Below are positions 41,347-56,300 of a stretch of DNA of 64,000 nt, in pieces. The notes under the pieces are model-generated. The model was not told the origin of the DNA. It did not search any database and was given only the letters and a program-made list of their open reading frames with translations. Origin of the DNA: Blastomussa wellsi (taxonomy: Eukaryota; Cnidaria; Anthozoa; Scleractinia; Plerogyridae); the NCBI GenBank assembly GCA_947652115.1, contig OX393567.1, positions 25,937,127 through 26,001,126 on the forward strand, given 5' to 3'. Position 1 is the stretch's first letter, and every line of letters starts with the position of its first letter. Made by a program: the position numbers and the translations under genes.

Positions 41347-44300
41347 AAATCAGTCGCTGTTACTCCGTCCTCCCTACTCACAAATGACACTTCTATCGAG
41401 TAAGTCATCAACTGCCTTTCGGTAGGCATATCGTAGGTATTTAAAACATGCATAATGAAGTGAAACGTGTGCTGCACGAAAGTGAGCTTACTAATTTCAA
41501 AACTGATTCATATATTTTGCTTTTTTGTGGATTTCCCTCTACGCCCCGTATTAGACAGATTCGTTATGTTGAGTAGAAAAATAGAGAAAAAGTATTGCAG
41601 GTGATTACATTGTGTCTGGTGGCTGGGTAGTGGATTTGGGAACCAGTGTAAGGGGCGCGCGCGGGGGCGGGGAGGCTGGTCGGTAACATATTGTTCCTTT
41701 TTTTCACAAATAGACCAATTCCGATATATTAATATTCTAACATGTCACCGAGGCTTAGGGGAATAAAACAAAAGATTTTGCATCGAGGCTCAGGGATGAA
41801 TAAATAATTTCTTTTGTTTTATTCCCCTAAGCCTCTGCGCCATCTTAGAATTTTAATATATCGGAATTGGTCTATTATTTTCCCTATTCATTTAATGTGT
41901 TTGAGGAACTTGTTTTTTTGAGTCTGGGTTTTTACCAAGAATAAAATTAACACAGCCTTAATTTTCATGAACTGTCAAATTATATAAGAGTTTTTGGCTG
42001 TGTGCTACCTGTGATAATGAAATTCTGCAACCATTTGCATTTTGGAACAGATTAGTTTTCCTTGTCTGCAGTGGATAATCTCTGTGATACCTGTCACTAA
42101 TTCGTGCCCAGGTACATATTTATAGAGTGGAATCGGTAAATATTAATGTCAGAGATGAAAAAAGAGATTTAGAAATGAAAAATTAATTTGTTGTCATTGT
42201 GTCTTTCTTCAGTGTGTTAGATTTAATTTAGATAAGTATCTCCCCTTTTGTCTTTCATGGATTGTAATGTTAAAAATACAGGGTGATTTAAGCTTAAAAA
42301 TTATAATTACAACATTCCAAAAACATTTATAACATTTAACATGTAACATTATAAATCTGTTGAAGTGTACCTCTACACATTGAAACCCTGTTCTAATGAC
42401 TCATTTTGTTGAAGTTTTTTCAACTGTTTCCTGGAAAACTTTGTTTTCAACTTTTGGTAGCTAGTCTGGTCACTGTCTTTTTTGTTTCCTAAGCTATCTT
42501 TTGTTTCTTTTGTTATAAAGCTTTTTCTTTGTCTTGTATGAGGGTTTCAAGAACAGTCTAATTAACAATTCAAATTTCAGCAGAAGCTGATTTTGTAATC
42601 AACCAAGTGTGACTTCTGATATTTGTTACTGCCATGACTACCTTCAAGAGGTTCACAGAATACGTAGAATTGCTTGATTTTAATGCTAAGTGATGCTAAA
42701 TGGATTTTTCACCAGTATCTTAAAACTGTGCTGCCTTGTAAAATATACATGAGTTGGTGTTAGGAGTTTTAAGCATGAGATTACTTATATAAACAAAGAA
42801 GTTGTTATCGAAACCCTTGGCCTTAAAAGTCATGGGTGCAAGGTAGGTAAAATGTCTAAAATCTGGCTTTATCCTAAACTTCTGTCTTCTTTTTAGTGTA
42901 GATTGGTTATCATAGTTGTTTGTGAAGTTTTATTTCCAAATGAGATTTCATGCTGATTTCTTCTTAATATATCCTATCATACAAACATGTCTGTAGTAAT
43001 CATTACACAAGTTGTCATTAATTTTGTGGCTAAACAAACTTGGCAACTGATTCCTTCTCCTTTTTGTTTGGTGAAGAAGCAATTTGTATCTTGGCTGAAG
43101 TTAACACTTGTTTTTAATAATTTACATGCAAACCAGGCTGCAGTAACATATACTGTACCTTGAAAATCTTGGTTCTCAGACACTTTTGATATGATCTTGA
43201 ATTTTTGGAAGTCTTTGTGATACATTTCAAAGTCTTGGATTTTCACGGAACAGGGTATTGCCTTCTTGGTAGTTCTGGGATTTTACTAAGTAAATAATTA
43301 ACTGAATAGAGTTTTTAACTGGGGCTTTTTATATTTTATCGCAACCCTGCACGATTTTGGGTGGACCAAAAAGACCCCACTGGCAGATATGGGTTATAAA
43401 GTGTTGTGAGTTGGGATCTAATTAATGGATACTGGGACTATGATGCCGAACACTTTCCCTCCTACCCATGCTTATTTCATAAACATATCTGTATGACGGA
43501 ATTATTTTCAACACTCAATTAAAAAGCACTCTTAATGTGTTGACTGAATTCTTGTATCAACTGTACATCATTTTAACAGCAATGCCAAGGGACTGGAACC
43601 CTTACGCTTGGAGGAGGAGTTGGATATTCATCATCTCGAGAGCCTTATGTTCAAGTTTATGACACACATCCCTGATAAGGTAGCACTCAAGAAATGGCTG
43701 ATGAGACGGGGATCAGTGGTCAGGGACAAAACAAGGTTTCATTCATCGGGGCTGATGACACAAGAAGAATTTCATGAAATGTTGGCAGATTTACTAGGAG
43801 TTGAAACATGGGATAGTCAAAAGGTTTCTTTATTTGACAGAGAGATAGGAACACTATTTAAAAAGGTAACAACTTATTTCCTTTGTTACAGTTTTGAGCT
43901 GCGCCTAGTTGCTTTGCACTACAGATACCAGTGAGAGTTAAGTAGGACCACTTGAGCCATCAATGGATCTTCTTTGACCTCTTTGATTGGAGTGGAATGA
44001 ATTGAGCTGAAATACAGTTGAGTAAACTCAAGTTTGTTGTTTTTATTTTGCACTAAAGGTGGATATTGCGTCTGATGGCCTGGTGGACTGGGATGAATTT
44101 TGCACTTATCTTATGCTCCAGTTTGAAGAGAATGACCAATCCAATAAAGTTAACAGCAACACGTTTATTCCCAAGCCAAATATAGTGAGGATAGACCATA
44201 ACAAGGTATGTAATCCAAATGTTACATGTAGGTTCCACTGAACCTGATCGAACTTTATCAAACTAACTTGAACAAACCTAATCAAACAATATAGAGATGA

Positions 44301-47300
44301 AAAATCCACCCTAAATATAGGCAATGAAATTCCATCAAACCTGATGGAATGCAATGAAATATTGCTCAATAGTTTGCAAGAGTTCATTGAGAAGTGCTTT
44401 TAATAAATAATTTTCATACTGAACAAAATAATGATCTCTTACAGTAAGTAAACTGGTGATTGACTGATATGCTCTTTTTGTTTTTTAGGAAACAACAACA
44501 AAAATTCTCACTGACTTTAACCCCATGAGATATGTTACAGTTAGTAAGGTATGACTGTCTGTTTCAGTAGCTACATAGGGGGAGGGGGTGGGGGTGACTC
44601 AGGTTGAGAACACTCAACTTCCACCAACGTGACCTGTGCTCACTTCCTGAACGTATCATAATTATTTGAGTTAATGAGCTTGCTGTTGATTTTTCTCTGG
44701 GTTCTCCAGTTTCACAATTACTCCCTCAGCAGAAACCAACACTTCTAAATTCCAATTTGATCAGGAATCTGAGGGCCGCAGGTTTGTTAGTTGCAAGACA
44801 ATTACGTGAATGTGCCCCCCTTGATAAACAAAGTCAGTTTTTGTGAATTCATAACTGTCTTAATTTGTGTAATGAGTTAATGGCCTTGTAATAATTGTAT
44901 ATCATTTTAGGAAGGGATAATTGGAGTGTGGAGCACAGAACTAGAGCTTCAAAGAAAAATTGAAATGGAGCACAGCAACTCTGATGTTGAGCGAACCTCC
45001 AACAAGCGTCATATCAAGATGTGGGTCACAGATGCTGTTCCCATGCCAAATGTACATAAAATGGCTCTCTCTACTACTAACAGGGACATCTATTTCTATG
45101 ACATGTCAACACCAATTTACACACCACAATTTCATCTTTGTGGTTAGTATTATCAATTAATAACAATTGCTGTGGGCAAGACACAGATTTCATGAGAGAA
45201 AAGTCACCGGCTCTCTGCATGCATTGCGGACCTACAAGGCTGGATAATCCATCTCACCTTGCAAACCTGTTATGCAAAATATTTTTCTAGCTCTTTGTAC
45301 ACACATTACTTACAGGCTTATAGTACTACTAGACGACCGGTGTTTATTTTTCACTTAAACAAAACACAGAGTGAACTTTGGACTTTTCTGATTTCTTCAA
45401 GAGTTGTTAAAGACAGTCACTACTTTCACATTTACTCAGTCTCATGTTTCTTTTTTAATTTCAGCTCTTGGGAATGTGGCTCTCTGTCTTGATTACCATT
45501 ATAATAAAAAGGTGAGTGTTGCACTGTTTTTTGTACATGTTTATGCATAATTTGTAAAAACAATTCCTACATATCAATATTGTCAGTGCTAGATCCACTG
45601 CAGGCATTTTCATGTGTACACCTACATTATTTTCAGATGTTGTTTTATAGTGTTTTCTTTATGCTTGTGTAACTGAAGTACTGATCATTTAAATCCTGAA
45701 TTGTGGGTCTTTTAGGGTAGATGTAAAGTAACTTAGTTACTTAGTTATTAGTTCGGGGTGGTGCCTCGCATGGGTCACATGTCCTGTTCGCGCTATTATA
45801 TAATGCAAAACAGCACCACTGACTGAAGGTTGTATTGCATTCAGTTACCTGCTGGACGATCAATGCTTTTCCTTGGAATGGACAATGGGGTGATCATGTT
45901 CTTTGTGTTCTCAACTCCACTCAAAGGACTGTTCGAGACTCCATTCAAGAAAACATCAGGGAGTCACCAGGTTTATCTTCAGGTAAATATTAAAACTGAT
46001 TCTGGCCTAAATGTGATGGACAGTGCCTTACACTTAGGGTCAAAATACCTTGGTACTGCGGAATATGTATCATTCCATAGAGCTTCGTAGGCTTGAGGCT
46101 CATGAGGACTTGCTGTACCTTAATGGTATACCATTTGTAACCTCCAAAACAAGTAAAACATGTTATCCATTCTGGTTCAATTTTATCCTTGGTTTAAATA
46201 ATTTTTATCTTCCTTCATTTCATACACTGTCCATTACTATACCAAAAACAACGGAAAATAAAAATTTGAACCTAGGGTAAAATTGAACCTGAGTGCTGTA
46301 GAGGGAGGTTCCCTGTGTATGTTGTAACCATTTCACATATTTTATGTAAGTTGTGATTCTTTCTCCAGGATCTGTCAAGTCACTCTCGCTTTGTGACGTA
46401 CCAGACTCTGGGCCAAGTTCACTCTGATTGGGTCAGAAGAGTAAAGTACATTCCAGTGAAGGAGTTTGTTATCTCATGCAGTGGTAGTGGAAAGGACTCG
46501 CTTGTAGTTAGAGATATTGATGATAAGAAGAGGAAAACGTACACTTTTAAAGTTGCCAAGGTAAATAATATGGAGTGCCTCTTGTAACCAGTGTTCTTTC
46601 AATTGGAAGACAAATAACACAGTCCATATGAACGTGCATGAACTGCATAGACCTTGCACATTGTTATACGTAATACGTGGTACACATGTATTTCTGACCA
46701 TTTGCCAATTGCGGCTATTTCTTATTCATCGTTTACATATAGGGCGTGGAGTGCTTTGTTTATAGCCACAATCTGAATGTTATCTGCACTGGAGGAGTGG
46801 ATCACGCTGTTCGGCTATGGAATCCTTACGTCACTGTTAAACCTGTCGCTATTATGAAGGGGCATCAGTCTTCTATCATTGACTTGGCAATTCACGAGCC
46901 ACTGGAGCAGGTCTTCAGTTACGACAAGGATGGGGTGAGCTGAGATTAAAAAGAACAAACTGTTTTAGAATAGCATCGATCGTTAAAATGGCTGAAAACA
47001 TGCACCATTGTAGCATTGCAAGACAAATTGTGCATGGGTATTTCACTGTCTACTGTGACAAAATTCTGTTGCGATATGCTGCACGCATAAATTGCGTATG
47101 AAGTAGGTGTAAAACGTTTTAACCACGCGTGTGTATGCGATGTTGTAGTGGGTGTAAATTAGCCCAATGTGGCGATGAAAACATCATGAGGTATACGTTC
47201 CACCACAGTGCAACATAAACATGCATGCCTTTCCTTTAACGCTGGAACTTGCATTTTAAGACTTGTATTAAGGTGGATGGTACCAGTTTTCTGGTTTTTG

Positions 47301-50300
47301 ACTGTCTAAACTTTGGATGAAAAGAGCAAAATATTAGTCCATGGCCATAACAAAATGCTCGTATGATTCAATTCCATATTATGTTCTTGACCAAAAATAA
47401 CAAGTATTTCGTCATCAGTTGTCACCATGGTAACGGTATTTGATGATTATTCGGACCTACTTTTCAGCTTCTGGTGCATAAAACTTGAAAACCAACCTGG
47501 TGACCCCCAATTTTTTTCACGTTATAACTTTTGGCATTTGAAAAGGAAACTGTATAATAATTTTAACAAAATTCTACGAAGCGGATTTTTTTATAAACGT
47601 GAAAAAAGGCAATTTGTGAGTAGAGAAAAATTCCTTTCGTAGAATTTTTTAAAATTACGTCTGACGTTTCCTCTCAGTAAGGGGAAGACATTGAAACAAT
47701 AAAAAAATAGGGTCACCGGGCTTGTTCTCTCGGAAAAGCCTTCGCGAGTTCAACAATATCCACGCGCGTCGTCACGGACTTCAAAATCTTGACTTTATAT
47801 GACTGGCATTTACTCATGCTCAGTTTTGACTACCGCTGACCTATTCGCGTTCATACACGCGCGACCACGCACTTACCGCCGTTTTGTTTTCTTTGGTCTT
47901 CGACACTACTTTGAGGATCATCTTCGAGAATCTCGACTTCGCTGCCGTGAAATTAGTTAGTAGTTGTTTCGTTAACTGTTTTATTGATCGTTTGGCCTAC
48001 CTTTCAACGATTTCCTTTCAAACTTTCGTTTGATTTGCCATATTTTGTTGAACACGAAGCTGTCAGAAACGATAAGTGAAATCAACTCGACACATGGTTG
48101 GATGTCGATCTTCATTGCGGAAGCACTTCACGGAATATTTGTTCTCATTCTTCGCGGTTGTTTTTTTTTCGAAGTGCTTGTTTTTGCTTGTCTTGCCCTT
48201 GTGAGATTTGTTAGTTTTGAAACTCGCCTTTTGGCAGTAAAACAACCTTTGTGACGAGGCCGGGACTGAACTTCATTATTTTCTTTTTCTTCGTCACTTT
48301 GTTCTGCATAACCGGTGGACGAGGAGTAGTAGGTGTAAAAACCTACTAGTCCGGCAAAGTACACAAAACGAGAGAATCGGGAGTAGGAATTAACCGCTTC
48401 AGTTTTAAGATCTTTGCGATCGCCGACCCGATCGCAGCACAATCGGGAATTTTAACTTTGTAACTCGGGCATTGAGTTCCGAAAAAAAATTTCTGACGCA
48501 TATCGAATTGTCCAAGAACCGGCGCTCAAAGAACAACTTTCTTGTTGATCCAATCTCTGATAAACAGGACAAAAGCAACCCTGCATGTATTAACACACGC
48601 GCCGCCATATTTGTTTTGAAATTTTCAGCTTTAAATCCACAGAAATAGAAATGCTTCCGCTCAATCTACTGTATTGCACAATTCATTGAATAATTATTCA
48701 AGGAATCAGCTATTGAATATGAAAGCCAAATATGCCATTTCTAATGATTTATACCTAACTCTGAAGGATAATGGAATACTAAGGACAAGAGGAATACGTG
48801 CTGGAATATCCCAACGACTAAAACATCAACAAATTACTGCCCTTCAACGTTTACAGAGAATCACAAATGCTCCACAGCACTCTTCGAAAGGTGTAAATTT
48901 GAATAATTTAAGTTATGTCAAGCGCGGCCAAGAACAGCATCTACATGGATTTAATGTACCTGGAAATCTCTATATTTCACAAGAAATCAATCATATTCCA
49001 GTTCATATCACTGTTAAAACAAATCGACCAAATTATGAACGGACTAGGTTTTTGGGGAATTTAATCAAAGTTGATATTCAAAGACAACAAGAAAATAGAA
49101 TATCAGCATTCAATAAAATCAAGTTTGCACTATGGAATGCCCAGTCCCTTCAGAACAAATCTGGATCAGTATGCGACATCATTTCATCAAACCGACTAGA
49201 TATTTTCGCCATCACAGAAACTTGGCTAAATAGCGAGGGAAACAACATTTCACTAGCCGAGATTTTAAATACATTAAAAGACTTTAAAGTTATCCAAGTC
49301 CCAAGAGAAAATGCGAAAGGTGGCGGTGTAGCATTGTTTCTCCGGAAAGCCTTTACAACGACAAGAAATTCAGGCTCTAACTTTATATCTTTTGAATACC
49401 TAGACGTTTATATATCACATGGAAAATTCAAAATGCGTTTGGTCCTGATTTATCGTCCACCACCATCGAAGAAGAACAAGCTAACAATGCCGATGTTCTT
49501 TGAAGAGTTTTCCCAGCTAGCTGAAATTTTAATGGAGGACTGCACACATCCATTGGCTGTTGTTGGAGATTTTAATTTCCACTTGGATACCCCAAACAAC
49601 CAAGATGCTCTTAAATTCAACGATCTATTAGATTCTATGAACCTGGTCCAGCATGTTAAAGGTTCTACTCACCGACGTGGCCATACCCTCGATCTGATTA
49701 TCACTAGAAGGGAAGAAGAACTAACAGCTAATGTCCAAGTTTTACCTGATGTTTACTCCGATCACAAAGTGGTTAGTTGTACAATGAATTTTTCCAAACC
49801 ACCATCTTTGAAAGTACTAACTACATATAGATCGACGAAGACTTTGGATGCTACTAAGCTGCAAAGTGATATTAACGATGTACTTTCAAAGATAGACCCC
49901 TTGCTTAAACCATCGCTAGACCACTTGATGTCTCTATACAGTAGAGATCTTAAAGATATTTACGACACTGCGGCACCAATTCAGTCTAGATGGATCAGAC
50001 AACGTTCTCAAGCACCATGGTATAATCAAGATCTACGGCAAGTCAAACGTGAAAAACGTCGATTGGAGCGCAAGTTCAGAAAATCTGGGCTTACAGTTGA
50101 TCAACAACAATTTGAATCAAAATGTACTGAATATAATTGCTTGATTGAAACAACAAAAGCGCACTTCTATAAATCTAAGATTGAACATACCAATCGAAAT
50201 CAGCTCTTCAGACTTATTGATGGTTTCTTTATGATAAAAAACACTGTGTTGCCTACTTACGACTCTCTTGAACAACTTACTGAAGATTTTAATAACTTCT

Positions 50301-53300
50301 TTATAAACAAGATAAGAGACATACGCAAGGAACTATCTGATTCTTCTGATAAAACTCAGTCATTTCATAATATGGAAAAAAGAAATATTCACTGTGAGTT
50401 TTCTGAATTCATTCCACCATCAAACGAGAATGTTAAAGACATTATAACATCACTCTCAAACAAGACCTGCGCTCTTGATCCGATTCCAACACACATCGTT
50501 AAAGGCAACATGAATTTATTATTGCCCTTTATCAGCAGAATCGTTAGACAATCTCTTGAAACTGGAGTCTTCCCTGCTTCTTTGAAAACCTCACTGGTTC
50601 GTCCGAAATTGAAGAAACCTGATCTTGAGCCTAATCTGTTTGTCAATTATAGACCCATAGCCAATATTACATTTCTTTCTAAGGTAATTGAAAAGTCAGT
50701 TGCCATTCAAGTTCATAATTACCTGAACTACCATGGACTATTTCCTTCATTACAATCTGCGTATAGGAAACACCACTCAACAGAGTCTGCCCTACTCAGA
50801 GTTAGTAATGATATTCTTAGAACACTTGACTCCCAAGGCGAAGTAATTCTGGTTCTGCTAGATTTATCAGCAGCGTTCGATACCATAGACCACCATCTTC
50901 TGCTCACGAGACTTCGAACATACTTTAACATCACTGAAAATGTTCTTCAATGGTTCTCCTCGTACTTACTTGATCGTTTCCAGCAAGTAATTATCAGTGA
51001 CTCTTCATCCTCACCGCGATGCTTAGAATATGGAGTGCCTCAGGGCTCGATACTTGGCCCATTACTTTTTATTCTCTATCTGGCACCTCTTCAAGATGTT
51101 ATACTTACTCATGATTTAAATTGTATGTTCTATGCTGACGATACCCAAATCTACATCGCTATTAAAGATCCTGAGCATTCTGTTGATTCTGTAGGAATTC
51201 TTCAAGCATGTGTAAATGATGTTTTTGCATGGAACACTCAGAACATGTTGAAGAGCAATCCTGGTAAAACTGAAGTACTGCATTTTACCTCCCGCTACAA
51301 GAAGCAACCATCATCGTTGGAGACTTTAACGTTGGCTAATAATACAATCGAAATCAAAGCAAAAGCTAAGAATTTGGGCATCGTAATGGATAAAACTCTA
51401 TTTTTTAACGACCATATCAACGAAACATGCAAAAAAGCCAGTTTTGCTATAAGATCCATTGGACGCATCCGTAGATACCTTTCGTATGATGGGTTGAAGA
51501 TGCTAGTCAACTCTCTTGTGATTTCCAGACTAGACTATTGCAATAGCGTCTTATATGGGATACCAAAGTATCAAAGGGACAAATTACAGAGAATCCAGAA
51601 TGTCGCTGCTCGAATGATATCTGGAACACGAAGAAATGAACATATAACACCTATTTTAAAGAATCTGCATTGGCTGCCAGTCGAAGCAAGAATTAATTTT
51701 AAAATTTTACTTATAACGTATAAGATCTTAAATGGGCAATCTACCAGTTATTTAGAACCTATTATACAAGAATATCACTCATTAAGAACACTAAGATCAT
51801 CAACTTGTTCACTATTATGCATCCCGTCTATCAAATCCAACTCCTATGGTGGCCGCGCTTTTTCAGCAACTGCGCCGAAGTTATGGAACTCAATTCCCGA
51901 ATATATTAAAAGAGCAGAAACAGTACAAACATTTAAAACTAGGCTTAAGACATTTTTGTTTCAAAAATGTTACTGTTAATTATTTATTTTAATGTTAATG
52001 AATTATTTGTTGTTAGGCGCATTGAGGTTAGAAACGCGCCCTATAAGCACCTATTTATTATTATTATTAAATCTCGCGCGTGAGGCGCGCGCTCGTCACC
52101 AGACTTCCCACGTACGAAAAACTGGTACGATCCACCTTAAGGGAGGTTTTCATGTGGACGTGTGGTCTTTAATTACAGGTATTGAAGTCGTGGGACATTA
52201 AAGAACAAGTTTGCCTTCAGACAATACCCATCAGATTCCCATTTGGCCACAGAATTCCTGAACACGGACCGTTTCCATTTCTTCTCCTTACATCGCCCAT
52301 CAACTCTCTTTTTATTGGAAGCAATGACTGCTTGGCAGAAGTTAAGATTGTAGCGATGAGTGCATATAAAAGCAGCAAAACAACACACCGGAGACCTTTA
52401 TGTGCAGCGTTGTATAATCCTAGCATGGGACAGGTGATCACAGGGTGTGACGGATCAGTGATAACATTCTGGGACCTCAATACCGGGCGGCAAGCTCATC
52501 AGATCACAGAGGCTCATGGCGCGGAGGAAATCTCGTGTATGACAGTGGATCTGTCAGAGCGTCGGCTTATGACAGGCGATAGGAGCGGCAATATACACGT
52601 GAGTCACAGTAATATCAGCAGATGGGATTCGCTCCGACGAAGGGCTACCCAGTTGATAAAACCAAATTATCAAGTATTAAGATCCTATTTCTCGGAATGG
52701 ATTGCGCCGGCAAATATAGTTACAGATTGAAGCTCTAAGCAACATGACCTATTGTTATCACGTAATGGTGACGTCATTTGCGTCATTCTTGGAGCACTGG
52801 CGAGTGATCGTGCTATTTTTTATTGGTTAACGAGAAAAGAAAAATCTTTAAAATAATTTTTTAAGTTAATATTTGCCAAAAGCGGCAGTTAGGGGACTTT
52901 TGCGCAATCTTTTATTATTTTGCGTACTCTTTTCCTAAGTCGTGTCTAATTTTCTGGTTTGCAGGTTTGGAATGCAAACAATGGGCATTTGCTTAACAAA
53001 CTTGAACCTGTTGAAGAAAATGAAGTGACTGGAATCATTTCATTGCCAGAGAAAAGTAAAATAATCACAGTGGGATGGAATCGCAAAATCCTGGTGTATT
53101 ACGATGACATTCAGGTGCGAAAGATATAATTATGTCTGCAACCAGACGACTGTGTTGCGAAATTTCTCTGTGATTGCACTCTAGAAAAGGCGCACAGACT
53201 GTTAAAACTGTGTTTGACTTTTGTCTCTATCTCCAGACCTTCTGTCTCAGACCCAATGCAGGGTGGAAAGGAGGACAACTTCATCAGGTAACTTTTAATT

Positions 53301-56300
53301 AAATTTAAAACGGTAAAACAAGTATAGGCAAGCGCGGGAAAACGAGCAGCCGTTGTTAGTACGGGAAAACAAATTGGCAAGCGAGGGAGCACGTGCAGCC
53401 GCTGCTAGCACGGGGAAGCAAATATTGACAAGCGCGGGAAAACGTGCAAACAAATTGACAAGTGCGGGAAATAGTGCAACTGCTGCTAGCACGGGAAAGC
53501 AAATTGGCAAACGCGGGAAAACTTACAAAGTCAACTTTTTCCACTCAAAGGCTCGGTAACTTAGCACAGAACTGTAAAATGGCCTATTGGCAAGCGCGGT
53601 AAAACATGAGAATAAAATCATGTGCGTAGTCATACCCCTTCTGACCAAGTGAAGGTAGGCTACGTATTTTGATCGGAATCCTGCCAATGAAAATTGACTG
53701 ATTTCGCATCTTATTTGAAGGATGATATCTTGACCGCTGCCTTCTGTCCCCCAAACTACCTGGCAACGGCCAGTTTTGATGGCGACATCATTCTTTGGAG
53801 TCTGGACAGAGAGAAGATGATGCGAAGACTGAAGAAAGGCTCGGGATGTTTGTTGTGAGTTGAGGTCCTTTTTGCTACCGTTATTGTTATTGTTCAATGT
53901 ACGTATATAAAATTTTTTGTTCCTTTGATTACTTGAATTGACGTCTTTTCATAGTAGGCCTTTTATATAATAATTTGCGATTTTTTGATACAGAAAAGCC
54001 AAGATTACGAAGTTGGGAATCATCCAAAACAAAAAGTCTTAGTAAGTACTTTTGTTGTTGTTAGATTTTTTTCTTTGAGTTAAGATTCCATCTAAAGTAC
54101 TAGGACCTGTCCGATAGCAAATGATTGCAACAACGTCAGCGTCAATTTTTTGGACCGGAAAGACTTACGGAAGTTATTTTTACATTCATTAAAGGGTAAC
54201 TCGCACCAAAATTTGCCTCCTTTTTTGTGCCCTCTGTGTATTCCTTTTGTAATAAGGAAATGCTATGTTCATTGTAATAGAATTTCCAGTGGCAAAGCAT
54301 GATTTCTAAGGGTAACATGGAATTACTTTCATTTATCATAAGCATTAATATAGCTGTGTGAAAAGTTTAACAGTTTTAATTTCTTCCTGTGCAGTCAAAG
54401 TAGCGCTGGTACACCTGTGGACAAGTTATTGTTTCTTACATCAAGGGCTCAGTGGAAGACTCAAGAGAGCGCTGTCCTTGTATCATCAGAGGCTGGTACT
54501 CTGGAGTTTTGGTGTTTGTACGGCGCGAATAGACCCATGGGTATGTACCTAAACATAACGTTTTGTTTCTCTCCACGGAGGAATTGCGTATAGTTAAATA
54601 AAGGCAGTCTGTTTTCTGATTGGGTAACAAGCGAGTAGTATTGATGACCTGAATGGATTTCTGTTACGCATTTGAGAAATATTAAATTTGTATATTGTTT
54701 AAATTTTTCAAACCAGTTTAATTTCTGTTTTATCATTGCCTTATGTTCTTTGCTAGTAATGGTAGCTCCCCTTGCACGAGACATAAAAGCACTAATTTTA
54801 ATTTGCTGTCGTATCATTGTTTTGTGGTTTGTTAGGGAGGTACCGGGCTACCGATGACGAAGAGAGCACTGTGGTTGCCCTGGCAACTGACCCTTGTAAC
54901 GAGATGTTGATAACTGGAGACCCTAATGGCAAAATTACCACGTGGGACATCAGTACATACTGCATTTCAAGAGCAGAAACAGTTGTTACGCAAGTAAGTT
55001 GCCACACATTTGCAAAAGACCACTGAGAAAACACGCATGCATTTTCAGGGAAACGCATGATTGTCTCTTGTCATTAGAACACACCAACTACTTTTTGTTG
55101 GTTTTGCAATCATAGAGATGTTAATAGCATGCGCAGGGATAAAACGAGCAATAATGAAGTAGCGCAAACTTCTCAAAAATAGAAATATTCTTCAACGCTG
55201 TTTTTCTCTCCTGATCAGGTCTGGTCGAGGACTCAAGGAGCGGCTTGCACAGATGAGACCCCAGAAGGTAAACCTCCAATACTTACTAAATGGCATGCGC
55301 ACCAAGGAGCTGTGGTCACTATAGAATACGTACCACGTGATCAAGGTGCCTTATTGCTGTCTGCGTCTGAGGACTGCACTGCGAAGCTCTGGACCCTGAA
55401 CGGCCAATATATTGGCATGTTTGGGCAGGTAAGCAGAGTAGAATTCTGTGGTTATAAATAATATACTGCTTTCAAAGGCTCTCCGCAATTGATGTTCACT
55501 GTCTTATGTTTACCATATTTGTATCACGCAGAAGAGGCTGTGGAACATTGATGATCCAAGCTCTTACAGACTCGCAGGGTAAGACAAATTTAAAGATAGT
55601 ATAATTACCGCTTAGGTTATGCACAGCACGCCAAATATAATAACAAATGGTTAGCCTTTTAGAGCTGCAGATGCGGAAAGTTAGTGATAATTGCTATTTG
55701 CAGGTTAACCGTTCTCTTTGTTTTATTATAGAAATACTTGGGATGAAGGAAAAGAAAATGATAAAGGTATGCCGGGCGTCATTTTATTATATTTTATTAT
55801 ATGAAGTTCATTCTTACAGGTTTAGCTCAGGTAATAATGCAACAACTCTCCTAATTCTTCTACTCTCGCAGTTTTGGGCGCCAGGAGCATTGTTCCTGTT
55901 GTTTGTTCCATTGTTTTTGGAAAGCTGGGTTAACGAGCCGTTCACGTGAGAGCTACCGAGAACATTGGACAGAGAAGCTATTTAATATATACCAGAGCTA
56001 CATTAGAGACTGTTCTAACATTTTTCTGTTGCGTTGTAGCAAATAGTAGTACGTTAAAAAGAACACTTCATCTCAGCAAAATGGGTGGCTCAAGTCCTGA
56101 TCCACACTCCCCTCCCCCTGCAAGTCCAAGCCAGCCCAGCACAAGCCCACCAACACTGGACCCTCTCCGGTTAAGGTGAGTGCCTTTTGTTTTCTGTTTC
56201 GTCTTTTCCTTCTCTGAATGAACGAAAAAAAAAATAGAAAGATCATTTTTTCATAACAACCGGTTCAATTCAAACACATACCAATCGCCATACCTTCGTT

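Larger units (their letters stand above)
47268..52140. mobile_element. TTAA-flanked inverted-repeat element split by a LINE
   Basis: TTAAGGTGGATGGTACCAGTTTT at 47268 is mirrored by inverted TTAAGGTGGATCGTACCAGTTTT ending at 52140. TTAA on both sides is the target duplication of piggyBac-type elements. No transposase ORF is seen in the flanks of the LINE, so the host element is probably non-autonomous and grew to 4.9 kb by the LINE insertion. It ends 38 bases before the WDR exon at 52179. Confidence 0.65.

Noticed and set aside
48128..48442. Minus-strand 104-aa ORF upstream of the LINE, considered as ORF1
   Set aside because: Opposite strand to the LINE and no coiled-coil, RRM or zinc-knuckle features.
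53111..53559. Repetitive ORFs on both strands
   Set aside because: Products of the minisatellite period.
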